A stretch of 34,846 nt of DNA from Bacillota bacterium (GTDB taxonomy: Bacteria; Bacillota; Sulfobacillia; RBS10-35; JAJYVN01): positions 1-34,846 of the forward strand of contig JAJZXK010000030.1 of assembly GCA_021806565.1 (NCBI GenBank), in the 5' to 3' direction. Position 1 is the stretch's first letter; each line of letters begins with the position of its first letter. Shown here piece by piece: positions 1-8,861 of the stretch. The notes under the pieces are model-generated. The model was given only the letters and a program-made list of their open reading frames with translations. It searched no databases and was not told where the DNA came from. A program made the translations under genes and the position numbers.

Positions 1-118
1 CCGGTAACGTCCACTGCTTGTCCGGCCACGTGCCTCGCTCCGTCCATCTGTTCGCATCCTCTCCCCGCCCTCGGGAGTGTCCATTTAGTGTCTTCGCCTG
101 TCTCACTCTATTGTGGCA

Positions 119-616
<498 letters not shown>

Positions 617-713
617 CGCGACCTCCCAACCCGTCCTGCTGCCACCGGTGCGGGCAGCGGGTGGCAGCCGCCCACGCCGGCGACCCGGCCCGCCCCGCAC
701 GACTCTCGGGCAC

Positions 714-737
714 GGGGCGCGCTCCTCGCTGCGCCCC
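714..737. terminator. possible bidirectional stem-loop between convergent genes
   Basis: A perfect 7-bp inverted repeat (GGGGCGC at 714-720, GCGCCCC at 731-737) with a 10-nt loop lies between the end of the aldo/keto reductase remnant and the end of the convergent ABC permease gene. There is no T-run, so it is at best a weak intrinsic terminator; position is the main support. Confidence 0.3.
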
Positions 738-789
738 CGGGTGGCGGCTGCGCCGGTGCTGGCGCCGAAGCGCCGGATCCACGGTGCCC

Positions 790-1590
790 TCAGGCCATCC
801 GCAGGTCGAGGCGCGAAAACCATTCCGCGGCCAGGGCCAGGAGCCCGGCGGCGGCAAGCGCCAATCCGGCGAGGCCGCCCAGCGGGGCGTGGCCCGCCAG
901 GAGCGCCTCCGGCCGATACAGCGCAAAGGGGGTCAGGTGCGTAAGCCCTGAGAGGCGGGGCGAGAGGCGGGCAGCAAAGTCCAGGACGTAGAAGATGAAC
1001 CCGATGCCGCCCGCCACGCCCAGGGCCGACCGCTCGTCGGCCAGCAGGCAGGAGGCGGCAAGCGCGACCATGGCCAAGAAGGCCAGGAGCACGAAGCTGC
1101 CCAGGCCCAGGAGCCCAAAGTCCACCCCGGCCCGCGACACCCCATACACCGCGGCCAGCAGGGCGGCGGCGAGCAGGGAAAGCGCGTCCAGCGCCAGGAT
1201 CTCGGTCAGGAGCGCCGCGGCCGCGGCGACCACCACGCCGCGCCGGCTGGTGGGCGTCAGAAGCAGCGGCGTCAACTGACCCCGCTCCAACATGCCGGCG
1301 GGCAGGCGGGCGGCCTCGACCGCGGCAAAGCCGGCCAGACCCAGGATCCAGATGAACGAGAAGAACTCCGAGGAGAGGAAGACCGCCAGGGTCTCGCTGC
1401 CACCACCGAGCCCGAACGCGGCCACCAGCCCGCGGGGCAGCCCGGCCATCACGGCCGAGAGGGCGTGGTTGCGCGCGATGCTCGGATAGATCCAGATCAG
1501 CAGCCACTCATAGCAGGCCAGCAGCACGACCCAGGCGCCGACGCCGCGAGCCGCGCGCCGCACGAGCCAGCGATACAGCGGACCGCTCAC
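790..1590 (-). CDS. ABC-2 type transporter permease
   Basis: A 266-residue, very hydrophobic protein with about six membrane segments: near residues 20-36, a block around 75-100, two long Ala/Leu-rich spans at 115-150 and 155-185, then 190-210 and 235-255. This fits the single-permease ABC-2 exporter type. The GTG start at 1590 overlaps the TGA of the upstream ATPase gene (GTGA), so the two are translationally coupled and should form one transporter. It is the last gene of the regulator-ATPase-permease operon. The substrate cannot be read from the sequence. Families of this kind export drugs, lipids or peptides. An ABC role is well supported by context; the exact subfamily is not. Confidence 0.85.
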   Translation of the reverse strand: MSGPLYRWLVRRAARGVGAWVVLLACYEWLLIWIYPSIARNHALSAVMAGLPRGLVAAFGLGGGSETLAVFLSSEFFSFIWILGLAGFAAVEAARLPAGMLERGQLTPLLLTPTSRRGVVVAAAAALLTEILALDALSLLAAALLAAVYGVSRAGVDFGLLGLGSFVLLAFLAMVALAASCLLADERSALGVAGGIGFIFYVLDFAARLSPRLSGLTHLTPFALYRPEALLAGHAPLGGLAGLALAAAGLLALAAEWFSRLDLRMA

Positions 1591-2492
1591 GCGCCCTCGC
1601 CTCCCGCCGCCGCGTAGATCCGTAGGAACGCGTCCTCCAGGCTCTGCTGGCGTTCGCGCAGGCTCAGTAGCTCCAGGCCCGCCAGCGCGTCCACCAACGG
1701 CCGCAGCGGGCCTTGGACCTCCACCTCTGCCGTGCAGCCCCGCACCCGGGCGGCGGGGTACGCGGCGGCAAAGCGCTGGGCGTCGGCCTCGCCACCGAAG
1801 CGCAGGTGGTAGCCACGCCGGTCGCGCTGCGCCAGAAAGCCCGTCTCGGCCAGCGCCACCATCCGGCCCTGGCGCAGCACCGCGATCCGGTCCGCCGTCC
1901 GCTCCACCTCGGAAAACTGGTGCGAAGACAGCAGGATCGCCTTGCCGCGCCGCTTTTCTTCCAGGAGCCAGGCGACAAACCGCTCCTGCATCAGCGGATC
2001 GAAGCCGCTGGTCGGCTCGTCCAGCAGCAGGACCGGTGGGTCGTGCTGCAGCGCCGCCACCAACCCGAGCTTCTGGCGGTTGCCCTTGGAAAGGCAGTGC
2101 GGCGCGGCGCGGAGGTCCAGTTCGAAGCGGTCCACCAGCGACCGCTCGTAGGCGCGGTCCCGCAGGCCCCGCATCGCGGCGAGCAGGTCCAGCACCGCCC
2201 CACCGGACGACTCCGCGGGCAGTCCGATTTCACCCGGGAGGTAGCCCAGGATGCGGTGGGCCCGCTCGCGGCCGCTCCAGGCGTCGTGCCCCAGCAGCCG
2301 CACACGGCCGCGCCGCGGTCGCATCAGACCGGTCAAGAGCCGCATCGTCGTCGTCTTACCCGCGCCGTTGGGGCCGAGCCAGCCGAGCACCTCGCCACGG
2401 TCGACCGAAAAGGAGAGGTCGAAGACGCCCCTGCCGCCGCCGAAATCGTAGCTGAGGTCAGCGGCCTCGATCGCCGGCGCCGGCACCGCCAT
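1587..2492 (-). CDS. ABC transporter ATP-binding protein
   Basis: A 301-residue ABC ATPase that would energise the adjacent permease. Visible motifs are Walker A GPNGAGKTTT (about residues 40-49), the signature variant LSKGNRQKLG, Walker B VLLLDEPTSGFDP and the switch histidine in LLSSHQF. The C-terminal 70 residues (after RIAVLRQGRM) form the extra domain usual in the drug/lipid exporter (CcmA/DrrA-like) subfamily. The frame is open further upstream, but I chose ATG 2490-2492 because the ABC domain begins soon after it (MAVPAPAIEAADLSYDF). That start lies inside the end of the regulator gene, giving a 35-nt overlap that implies coupling. The signature has LSKGN in place of LSGGQ, which is common in this subfamily. 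Confidence 0.93.
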   Translation of the reverse strand: MAVPAPAIEAADLSYDFGGGRGVFDLSFSVDRGEVLGWLGPNGAGKTTTMRLLTGLMRPRRGRVRLLGHDAWSGRERAHRILGYLPGEIGLPAESSGGAVLDLLAAMRGLRDRAYERSLVDRFELDLRAAPHCLSKGNRQKLGLVAALQHDPPVLLLDEPTSGFDPLMQERFVAWLLEEKRRGKAILLSSHQFSEVERTADRIAVLRQGRMVALAETGFLAQRDRRGYHLRFGGEADAQRFAAAYPAARVRGCTAEVEVQGPLRPLVDALAGLELLSLRERQQSLEDAFLRIYAAAGGEGA

Positions 2493-2961
2493 CACCGCCC
2501 ATCCCCCGCCGCGCGCGCCAGGCTTCGTAGTCCGCCACCAGGGTCGCAAACCGCTCCTGCAGGAAGGTGAAAAAGTCTGTCATCTCCGCGAGGCGCGCCG
2601 CCAGGGCCGGGTCCAGCGCGCCCGCCGCCTGCCGGTAAGCCTCGACGTGTGCCTTCCAGACATAGAGGGCGTGGAGCTTGGCCGCCGTGGAGTCCTGCCA
2701 GATCCGCGGGCGCAGGACGTAGTAGTCCTGGCGGTCGGCGGGTCGGTGGGTCTTTTCGGCGATCGCCGCCAGCACCGCCTGGCGCATGGTGGTCGAGGCG
2801 GTCGCGCGGCTGCACCCCAGGTCCGCCGCGATCCGCTGCAGCGGTACGGGTTCCGTCTGCAGAAACAGGTAGCCAAAGGCCCGGCCCAGGGTGCGGCTGA
2901 GCCCGTACCGGTCGAACTCGCTGCCAAAGCGCTCGCACAACTCTGCCGCGGCGGCATCCAT
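2458..2961 (-). CDS. GbsR/MarR-type transcriptional regulator
   Basis: A 167-residue protein with the GbsR/MarR winged-helix pattern: FGRTLGRAFGYLFLQ-like first helices (residues about 20-40), PLQRIAADLGCSRATASTTM as the helix-turn-helix (about 45-65), then a helical C-terminal half. I placed the start at ATG 2959-2961 because the conserved part starts directly after it (MDAAAAELCERFGSEFD) and because the promoter described at 3005-3033 lies 40-70 bp upstream. It is the first gene of an operon with an ABC ATPase and permease and most likely represses it. A near-perfect palindrome sits just downstream of the -10 box. The ligand is unknown, but the arrangement suggests a substrate-inducible exporter. 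Confidence 0.85.
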   Translation of the reverse strand: MDAAAAELCERFGSEFDRYGLSRTLGRAFGYLFLQTEPVPLQRIAADLGCSRATASTTMRQAVLAAIAEKTHRPADRQDYYVLRPRIWQDSTAAKLHALYVWKAHVEAYRQAAGALDPALAARLAEMTDFFTFLQERFATLVADYEAWRARRGMGGDGGAGAGDRGR

Positions 2962-2987
2962 CCCGGCCCACCGCCATCCGTCCGGAC

Positions 2988-3007
2988 CGTTTAGATCGAT
3001 CCAAACG
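2988..3007. promoter_or_regulatory. operator palindrome for the GbsR-type regulator
   Basis: CGTTTAGATCGATCCAAACG is a 20-bp inverted repeat with 9 of 10 positions pairing; the only mismatch is 2993/3002. It overlaps the last bases of the -10 box and the expected transcription start of the regulator operon, 27 bp upstream of the regulator's ATG. That is where a MarR-family dimer would bind to block its own promoter. Binding is inferred; the symmetry is seen directly. Confidence 0.6.
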
Positions 3008-3033
3008 ATAGCAACGCTTCGGCCGCGGGTCAA
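3005..3033 (-). promoter_or_regulatory. sigma-A-type promoter of the regulator/ABC operon
   Basis: On the minus strand TTGACC (3033-3028) is followed by a 17-bp spacer and TATCGT (3010-3005). This is a good match to TTGACA-17-TATAAT at the right distance upstream of the regulator start. It overlaps the palindromic operator. Confidence 0.6.
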
Positions 3034-3106
3034 CGGGGCAGCGCGAGCCGCCCGCCGCGGACGCCGAACCCACCCAGGCGCTGCGGACCATCTGGCCCGG
3101 TTAGGG

Positions 3107-5518
3107 TCAGCCCTCCACTCCGGGCGCTGGCGCCTGGACCCGCCAGGACTGTTGCAGGGTCCGGGTCCCCCCGGGGGGCACGACGACCTCGCCCCCGTCC
3201 GCTTCGAGGCGCCAGCCCCACGGAAAGCGCGCCACGCGTACGGTCTCGACGGCCTCGTAGCCGCACTCGAAGACTGCGCCGCCGCAGTCGACCCGCCAGC
3301 CGTCCACCCCCGAGGCCGCGCGCTGCGCCGCCGCATCCGCCCCCGCCGGCACCCAGAGGCCGTCGGGGTGGCGCCACTGCAGCCCCCGCGGTGGGCCGGC
3401 CAGACAGAGCCGCGCCCGGACCGCCAACGGGTGGGCGGCATCGTCGGCGTTGGTGACCGTGGTCCGCAGACGCAGCGCGCCGTCGGCGTCGAGGGCGATC
3501 TCGCGCCGCACCTCGATGCGCGCGTAGTGGTGCCAGGAGGCCATGCCGCTCAGGGTGGCGGTCAGCACCAGCGGCCCGCCCCGCCGGTCGCCTGCGAGCT
3601 CGTGGGCGTCGCAGCGGCCCAGGTCGCCGGCGCAGCCTTCCTCATAGCCGCGCGAGGCCGGATAGTCCGCGTCCTCCCAGGCGGCCGGCGCCAACAGCGC
3701 CCGGCCGCCGCAGGATGCCTCCCAGAACCGCCCTCCCAGTCCGGGGACGATGCGCAGCCGCCACGGCCCCGCCGACCAGAGCATGGTGGCGTGCGGGCCG
3801 GCCAGCACGGCGACGCGCCGCTGGAAATCGGAGAGCGGCCGCGCCTCCGCCAGCTGCCGCACCCCATACCGCTCCAGGTCAGAAAGGAGCCACGCCAGCG
3901 CCTCCGGCCGCTGCGCGGCCGGCAGGCCGCCGTGGAGCGGGGCCCGGGGCCGCAATACGTCCCCGTCGAGTTCGAAGGTGGGCGGCAGGGCCAGGCGCGC
4001 GTAGTCCACCGAAAGGCTCAGCCGTCCCACCTCCGCCGCCTCCTGCGCGTCGTCCTGCGAAAGCCGCCGCGCCTTCGCGAGGTCAGAATCGGCGGCATCC
4101 AGTAGCGCGGGGGTGAGGTGGCCCGCCTGCACCGGGCTGAACATGCGCAGGTGTCTTTCCGGGTCGGCGGCCGACGCCTGGATGCGGTCGAAGTACGAGC
4201 GGACCGGTACGTGGGAGCGGGGAAAGACACCGCGCAGGAACTCGTCCACCAGGGCCTGTGGGTCGGCAGCGGCGTCCCAAAGGAGCCGGGCGAGGTAGTA
4301 GGCGCGTAGCGCCGCCCACTCCCCCCCGCCGCCCTGCGCGAGGTCTCCCTGGCAAAAGACGCTCTCGACGCCGTGCCGCCGCAAGAGCGCCAGGTCGGCG
4401 GCGATGGCGCGGAAGTTCGGAAACGGCAACAGGTAGTGAGAGAAGTCGGTGTGGTAGTCCCAGACGTGCAGCCGGGCGGCGATCGCGGCCCAGCCGCGCA
4501 GCCGGGCGGCAAACGGGGCGTTGTGCGGGCAATCCTCCACCGGATGGCTCTCGCAACTGGGCGACATATGGCACAGCCGCACCACCACGTTCGCTTCCGG
4601 CCTCAGGTGGCGGGGCGGATCCTCGGTATACCAGTAGGCCAGCGTGTCGATCCAGCGGTCCGGGTGGCTGCGCGCGATGCGGCGGGCGACGGCGTTCACG
4701 AAGTGCAGCACCGGGCCCACCTGCGAACCCTCGCGCGCCACCAGGGCGCGGCAGTGCTCGCACTCGCAGGCCCCGAGCCAGTCGTTTTGCGACACCGAGG
4801 CGATGCGGGCGCCGGGGTCGGCGGTAAACCACGCCCGCACCGTCTCGGCGGCGATCTCCACGATGTCCGGGTTGGTCAGGCACAGCTGGGCCATCGCCTC
4901 CCGACGCCTGCCGTCGACCAGGGAGAAGTATTCGGGGTGGGCGGCGAAGTAGCGTGCCGGGGGCACCAGGTCGTAAAAGGTGTGCACAAAGTGGGTGTAG
5001 CGGACGCCGCCGCCCCAGGCGGCGTCGCGGTCGCGCGCACAGAACTCGCCGTTCAGGCGCAGCCGGGAACTCCAGGGGTGGCGCATCGCCTCCCAGTAGC
5101 CCACGTCGCGCACGGCGAAGGCCGGCACCTGCCCCAGGTCCAGATCCGCCGGCAGGGCCGCCGGCGACTCCAGGCCCGGGCGCAGCTCGCAGCCCGGCGT
5201 GAGCCAGCGGAAGCCGAGCACATCCTGCAGGTACGCATACACCGCATACAGCGCGCCGCGCGGTCCCTGGCCGAAAAGATAGACCCGGTCGCCGCGCCGC
5301 GCCAGCCGACAGGCGTCGGGGGCGGCCGGCTCGGCTTCACCGGACGGCGGGGCGCCCACCACGAAGGCCGGCTCCGCCCCCGCGGGGTCGCCCTCGTCGA
5401 TCGGCAACTCCGGCGCCCCCGCCCGCGAAAGCGCGTCGCGCAACTCGCGCGCCGCCGTCCAGGCGACGGCCCCGGCCCCCTGCGCCACCACCACCCGCCG
5501 AGCCGTCCGCTCTGTCAT
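3107..5518 (-). CDS. DUF4838 family, glycoside-hydrolase-like protein
   Basis: An 803-residue protein. Residues about 1-115 resemble the alpha/beta domain that precedes the barrel in GH20/GH67-type enzymes (ELRDALSRAG, VYLFGQGPRGALYAVYAYLQ, LGFRWLTPG). Residues about 145-430 carry DUF4838 hallmarks: HPEYFSLVDGRR, LCLTNPDIVEI, SVSQNDWLGACECEHC, WIDTLAYWYTEDPP and YLLPFPNFRAIAADL followed by GVESVFCQGD. The last roughly 220 residues are a beta-rich region beginning WSAGPWRLRIVPGLGGRFWE, possibly a mutarotase-like sandwich. There is no signal peptide, so it should be cytoplasmic. I chose ATG 5516-5518, preceded by GGGAGGG about 8 nt upstream. It follows the TIM-barrel-like gene by 49 nt and is probably co-transcribed. 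DUF4838 proteins are thought to act on uronic-acid or other sugar substrates, but the activity is unproven. Confidence 0.85.
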   Translation of the reverse strand: MTERTARRVVVAQGAGAVAWTAARELRDALSRAGAPELPIDEGDPAGAEPAFVVGAPPSGEAEPAAPDACRLARRGDRVYLFGQGPRGALYAVYAYLQDVLGFRWLTPGCELRPGLESPAALPADLDLGQVPAFAVRDVGYWEAMRHPWSSRLRLNGEFCARDRDAAWGGGVRYTHFVHTFYDLVPPARYFAAHPEYFSLVDGRRREAMAQLCLTNPDIVEIAAETVRAWFTADPGARIASVSQNDWLGACECEHCRALVAREGSQVGPVLHFVNAVARRIARSHPDRWIDTLAYWYTEDPPRHLRPEANVVVRLCHMSPSCESHPVEDCPHNAPFAARLRGWAAIAARLHVWDYHTDFSHYLLPFPNFRAIAADLALLRRHGVESVFCQGDLAQGGGGEWAALRAYYLARLLWDAAADPQALVDEFLRGVFPRSHVPVRSYFDRIQASAADPERHLRMFSPVQAGHLTPALLDAADSDLAKARRLSQDDAQEAAEVGRLSLSVDYARLALPPTFELDGDVLRPRAPLHGGLPAAQRPEALAWLLSDLERYGVRQLAEARPLSDFQRRVAVLAGPHATMLWSAGPWRLRIVPGLGGRFWEASCGGRALLAPAAWEDADYPASRGYEEGCAGDLGRCDAHELAGDRRGGPLVLTATLSGMASWHHYARIEVRREIALDADGALRLRTTVTNADDAAHPLAVRARLCLAGPPRGLQWRHPDGLWVPAGADAAAQRAASGVDGWRVDCGGAVFECGYEAVETVRVARFPWGWRLEADGGEVVVPPGGTRTLQQSWRVQAPAPGVEG

Positions 5519-5567
5519 TCCCAAGCCCTCCCGCCACCCCAACTCCGGCGCCCGGGTCGAAAGCCCC

Positions 5568-7286
5568 CTAGCCCCGCCCGGTGGCGGCGGCCTCCCCCGC
5601 GCAGGCCGCCGGGCCAAAGTGCAGGCCCGTCGCGGGCATGCCGTCCGGACCCGTCAGGCGCAGGTTGAACCCCCACTCCCCCTGGTGGTTGACGCAGCGG
5701 ACCGCCAAGCGGTGCGACCCCCGGCTCAGGGTGACGGGCAGCCGCTCCTCGAACTGCAGGCGATCGCGATACAGCAGGCCCCCGTGCGACGCCGGGCTGC
5801 GCTGGTCAAAGAGCGGTCGGCCGTCCAGCCACACCGCCAGGCCGTCGTCCCATCCCAGACAGAGGCAGCCGGACACCTCCCGGTCGCACTCGAGGTCACA
5901 GACCAACTGCGCCTCGGCGTGGTCGGTCCGCCGCCAGTCGAAGACCTCGCGCAACAGCACCCGGCCGGTCGGCTCGACGCTGCGGTGGGCAAACCAGCGG
6001 ATGGCGCCGTGCGGACCATGCACCACCTCCTCGGGCGGCAGCGGCTCGGGGGCACCGGGCGGCGCCGCGAAGGCGGGGGCCGCAAAGGGGCTGCCCAGCG
6101 GGCCGAGGATCGACCAGGCGCCCGGGGTGCCGAAGCGATCGCACAGCCCACAAGCGTCCAGGCGGCCGGCGTCGAAGGCCGCCACGGCACGCAGCAGCGG
6201 TTCCACCCCCGCCGGCACGGCCGTGGCGCCGCCGCGGCGGGCCCGCAGGAGTTCGTGCCAACCGCGCACCGCCGCCTCTCCACCGACAAAGGAGGGCGCC
6301 TTGAGGGAAAAGCGGTTTTGGACCTCCGGATCGGCCTCGCACCAGACGGGATGGGCGGTGAACGACCAGACGTAGCGCTTGGCGACGCGGTCGAGGATGG
6401 CCAGTTGGCCGGCGAGTTCCTCCAACTCCTCATCCCAGGACCGTAGCGGGTAGTCGCGCGCCCCCGTCTCGGCCATGTGCAGCGGCCAGACACCCGGGGC
6501 GACCGTGCAGTTCCGCCGCCAATAGGCCGACGCGCGCGACGGCAGGTGCACCTGCGCCCAGCAGTCCGCCTCGCGGGGGATGGCGACCTGCGTGGCCGGA
6601 TCGTGGAGGCAGTACGAGCGCTCGTAGGCCAGATGCATCCCGCCCGGCGCGTCGCGTGCCACCATGGCATCCAGCATCCCGAGCATGAAGGCGCGCTCCA
6701 GCGGCCGGGAACGGAACGTGCCGGGAAGCACGAAGACCGGCGCCGCCGGAAACCCGTCGAGCAGGGCTTCCACCGCGGCCCGACCCTGCCCGCGGGCGCA
6801 GGCCAGCAGGTCGGCCGCGCTATGGTCGGTGTACGTGTAGGACTCGTGCTCCAGCGAGTAGCGGGGGTAGGGGTATTCGACGTCGACGGCCACCCCGTGG
6901 AAGCCCATCGCCGCCGCGCAGGCGCCCAGGCGTCCGAAGTGCCGCACCATCTTCTCCAGATAGGCCCGCGACCGCAGGGTTTCCGCCGACGGCCACGCGG
7001 CCTCGGGGGCGAACAGGACGCCAAGCAGGTTAGAGCCCGCACCCGCCGCCGTCAGCGCGGCGACGTTGCGCTGCAGGGCCCGCGCCCACGGCGTGGCGAC
7101 GGGCGGCCCCTCCAGGTCCAGGTGCCCGGAGACGCCCTCGTCCCAGGGGCCCGCCACGAACATGATCCCGTCGTAGAGCCGCGCGACGGCGGCGGCCCGC
7201 TCGTCGAAGTAGGGCTGCGGTCCGTGGGCACCGTAGGCGAGCATGGCAGGTAACTGAGTGGGGCGGAAATCGGCGTCGGCCGACAT
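5568..7286 (-). CDS. predicted TIM-barrel carbohydrate-active protein with C-terminal beta-sandwich
   Basis: A 572-residue protein I cannot assign to a named family. Residues 1 to about 400 read like a glycosidase-type TIM barrel: strand-end acidic residues in MGFHGVAVDVEYPYPRYS, aromatic stretches such as YVWSFTAHPVWCEADPEVQ, and an early MLAYGAHGPQPYF. Residues about 430-560 resemble a PA14/jelly-roll binding domain, with the typical LGWDDGLAVWLDGRPLFDQ, then LSRGSHRLAVRCVNHQGEWG. No signal peptide is visible. The ATG at 7284-7286 is preceded by TTGGAGTG about 8 nt upstream. It lies between a secreted GH76-like enzyme and a DUF4838 protein on the same strand, so a role in intracellular breakdown of the same glycan is likely. 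Catalysis is inferred only from the fold impression. Confidence 0.75.
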   Translation of the reverse strand: MSADADFRPTQLPAMLAYGAHGPQPYFDERAAAVARLYDGIMFVAGPWDEGVSGHLDLEGPPVATPWARALQRNVAALTAAGAGSNLLGVLFAPEAAWPSAETLRSRAYLEKMVRHFGRLGACAAAMGFHGVAVDVEYPYPRYSLEHESYTYTDHSAADLLACARGQGRAAVEALLDGFPAAPVFVLPGTFRSRPLERAFMLGMLDAMVARDAPGGMHLAYERSYCLHDPATQVAIPREADCWAQVHLPSRASAYWRRNCTVAPGVWPLHMAETGARDYPLRSWDEELEELAGQLAILDRVAKRYVWSFTAHPVWCEADPEVQNRFSLKAPSFVGGEAAVRGWHELLRARRGGATAVPAGVEPLLRAVAAFDAGRLDACGLCDRFGTPGAWSILGPLGSPFAAPAFAAPPGAPEPLPPEEVVHGPHGAIRWFAHRSVEPTGRVLLREVFDWRRTDHAEAQLVCDLECDREVSGCLCLGWDDGLAVWLDGRPLFDQRSPASHGGLLYRDRLQFEERLPVTLSRGSHRLAVRCVNHQGEWGFNLRLTGPDGMPATGLHFGPAACAGEAAATGRG

Positions 7287-7417
7287 CGCTCATCACTCCA
7301 ACAGGGCGATCCAGCGCCCGGCCGCTCCTTTCCAGCCTGCGCCGCGACACTCCCGCCTGGGAGCGCCACATCCGGACATCCCGCACACGCGACAAGCGGC
7401 GGCGGCACCTCGGACGC

Positions 7418-8614
7418 TCAGAGCGCGTAACCCGCAAAGCCGCGCCCGTGGGCCAGGGCCGCCGCCACCGCCAGCAGCCGCACCGCCCCCGTCTGCTGCA
7501 ACAGCTTCACCGACCCAGGCGCGGGCGGCGGCCCGAACCAGTCGTGGGCAAAGAGGTCCTGCGCCGAGCGGGCCCGCTTCCAGGCCGAGGCGGCATTCGT
7601 CGCGATCAGGCTCGGGATGGCCGGATCCGGCCGCACCTGATTCAGCAACTGCAGGTTGTCTGCAAGCACACCGTTGAACTCGGCCTGCGGCAGCAGCATG
7701 CCGTTGTACCGCAGGGCGTTGGCCAGGGTGTAGGCCTCCGTGCGCCGCGCCTGGGCCAGATAGGACGCCCTGCCGGTGATGTGGTACAAGAGCGCCCCGG
7801 CGCCCATCACCGTGCCGAGGTTGTAGGTCCAGAGGTTGCGCACGATGTGGCCGCCGCGGTCGATGTTGTCCCAGACCTGGCCGGTGCTAGGGTTGACCAG
7901 GGTGGACTCCTGCCAGGCGTAGATGCGCTCGGCCCAGCGCAGGTAGCTGGCCCGGTGCGTCTCCAGGTAGAGGTAGGCGGCGAGTTCGGCCACCGGGGCG
8001 TTGGCCGGCGTCTGGCGCGTCAGGCGCTTGTCGTTCCAGTAGATGCCGCCGCCCGACCGGGCCCAACCGGTCTTTTCGTAGTGCATCACCCGCTGCGCCT
8101 GGGTCAGGAAGGCGCGCTTCCCGGTCAGGCGGTAGGCACCGACCAGGTCCAAGCCGGCCCAGGCGTTGTCGTCGTAATACTTGGTCGTGTGCGGCCCGCC
8201 GTGGGGGTAGGGCGCGTAGGCCGGCACGGCGGCGCGGGTGTCCCAATACGGGGCCAGGCCGTCGGCCAGCGACCGCACGGTTGCCTTGGCCGAAGCGGGG
8301 GCGCCAGGCATTTGGGCCACGTCTTCGGCGGCCGCCAGTGCCCAGGTATACCCCCAGACGGCGGTCGGATGCGGCCAGCGCAGCACCCCCAGGACCCCGC
8401 CCGGCCGCGGGCTCGAGGTGAGCATGCCCCCGGGTGTGCGATAGGTGCGCAGCAGGGCCGCAAGCGCCGCCTGGGCCCGGCCGGACGGCGAAGACGGGCC
8501 GGCCGCCGCAACGGGTGCCGCCACGGGTGGCCGGTGCCGGACCGCCGCCCACCCCGCCCCCGCCGCCACCAACCCCGCCACCCCGGCAGCCAGCCACCAG
8601 CGGCGCCATCGCAC
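7418..8614 (-). CDS. secreted GH76-like alpha-1,6-mannanase
   Basis: About 398 residues. An N-terminal signal/anchor segment (VRWRRWWLAAGVAGLVAAGA) is followed by an (alpha/alpha)-barrel-like protein with the GH76 hallmark YYDDNAWAGLDLVGAY. The adjacent aspartates in DDNAW are the known catalytic pair of the family. WGYTWALAAAEDV, YLYLETHRASYL, WDNIDRGGHIVRN and WTYNLGTVMGAGALLYHIT also fit. GH76 enzymes cut alpha-1,6-mannan backbones, and this one would work outside the membrane. The frame is open to an ATG at 8635, but GGAGGAG lies just inside that longer version, so I prefer the GTG at 8614-8612, 11 nt downstream of it. The longer start remains possible. It begins a same-strand run with two further carbohydrate proteins, after an AT-rich upstream region. 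Confidence 0.85.
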   Translation of the reverse strand: MRWRRWWLAAGVAGLVAAGAGWAAVRHRPPVAAPVAAAGPSSPSGRAQAALAALLRTYRTPGGMLTSSPRPGGVLGVLRWPHPTAVWGYTWALAAAEDVAQMPGAPASAKATVRSLADGLAPYWDTRAAVPAYAPYPHGGPHTTKYYDDNAWAGLDLVGAYRLTGKRAFLTQAQRVMHYEKTGWARSGGGIYWNDKRLTRQTPANAPVAELAAYLYLETHRASYLRWAERIYAWQESTLVNPSTGQVWDNIDRGGHIVRNLWTYNLGTVMGAGALLYHITGRASYLAQARRTEAYTLANALRYNGMLLPQAEFNGVLADNLQLLNQVRPDPAIPSLIATNAASAWKRARSAQDLFAHDWFGPPPAPGSVKLLQQTGAVRLLAVAAALAHGRGFAGYAL

Positions 8615-8635
8615 GCCACACACCGCTCCTCCCAT

Positions 8636-8740
8636 AAGAAAGAAGTCATCGAGGACACGGAAAACATGGACCAGTTGGAATCATAGAAGAGAAACCAAAG
8701 GACAAACGCATAGAACACACAAGCAATGGCGGAACAACAG
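8636..8740 (-). promoter_or_regulatory. AT-rich region upstream of the GH76-like gene
   Basis: This stretch of about 105 bases is only about 44% GC by count, against roughly 70% around it. On the minus strand it contains TATGAT (8685-8680), a good -10 hexamer 66 bp upstream of the preferred GTG start, without a convincing -35. Most probably it is the promoter region of the glycan-enzyme genes. Between it and the SPFH gene (8741-8861) I see only very GC-rich sequence and no gene. Confidence 0.35.
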
Positions 8741-8861
8741 GGCGCGCCGGCACAGAAAGACGAGGGCTCAAACCGCGGACCGGGCCCTCCCGTGGCGCGC
8801 CGCTCCGCCGCGCGGAACGGGGGGCCCGCATCCGCGGCCGGCCGGCGACCGGGCCCCGGGC

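Noticed and set aside
2891-5668. Long plus-strand frames opposite the DUF4838 gene
   Set aside because: Mirror frames of a well-supported minus-strand gene; no domain pattern.
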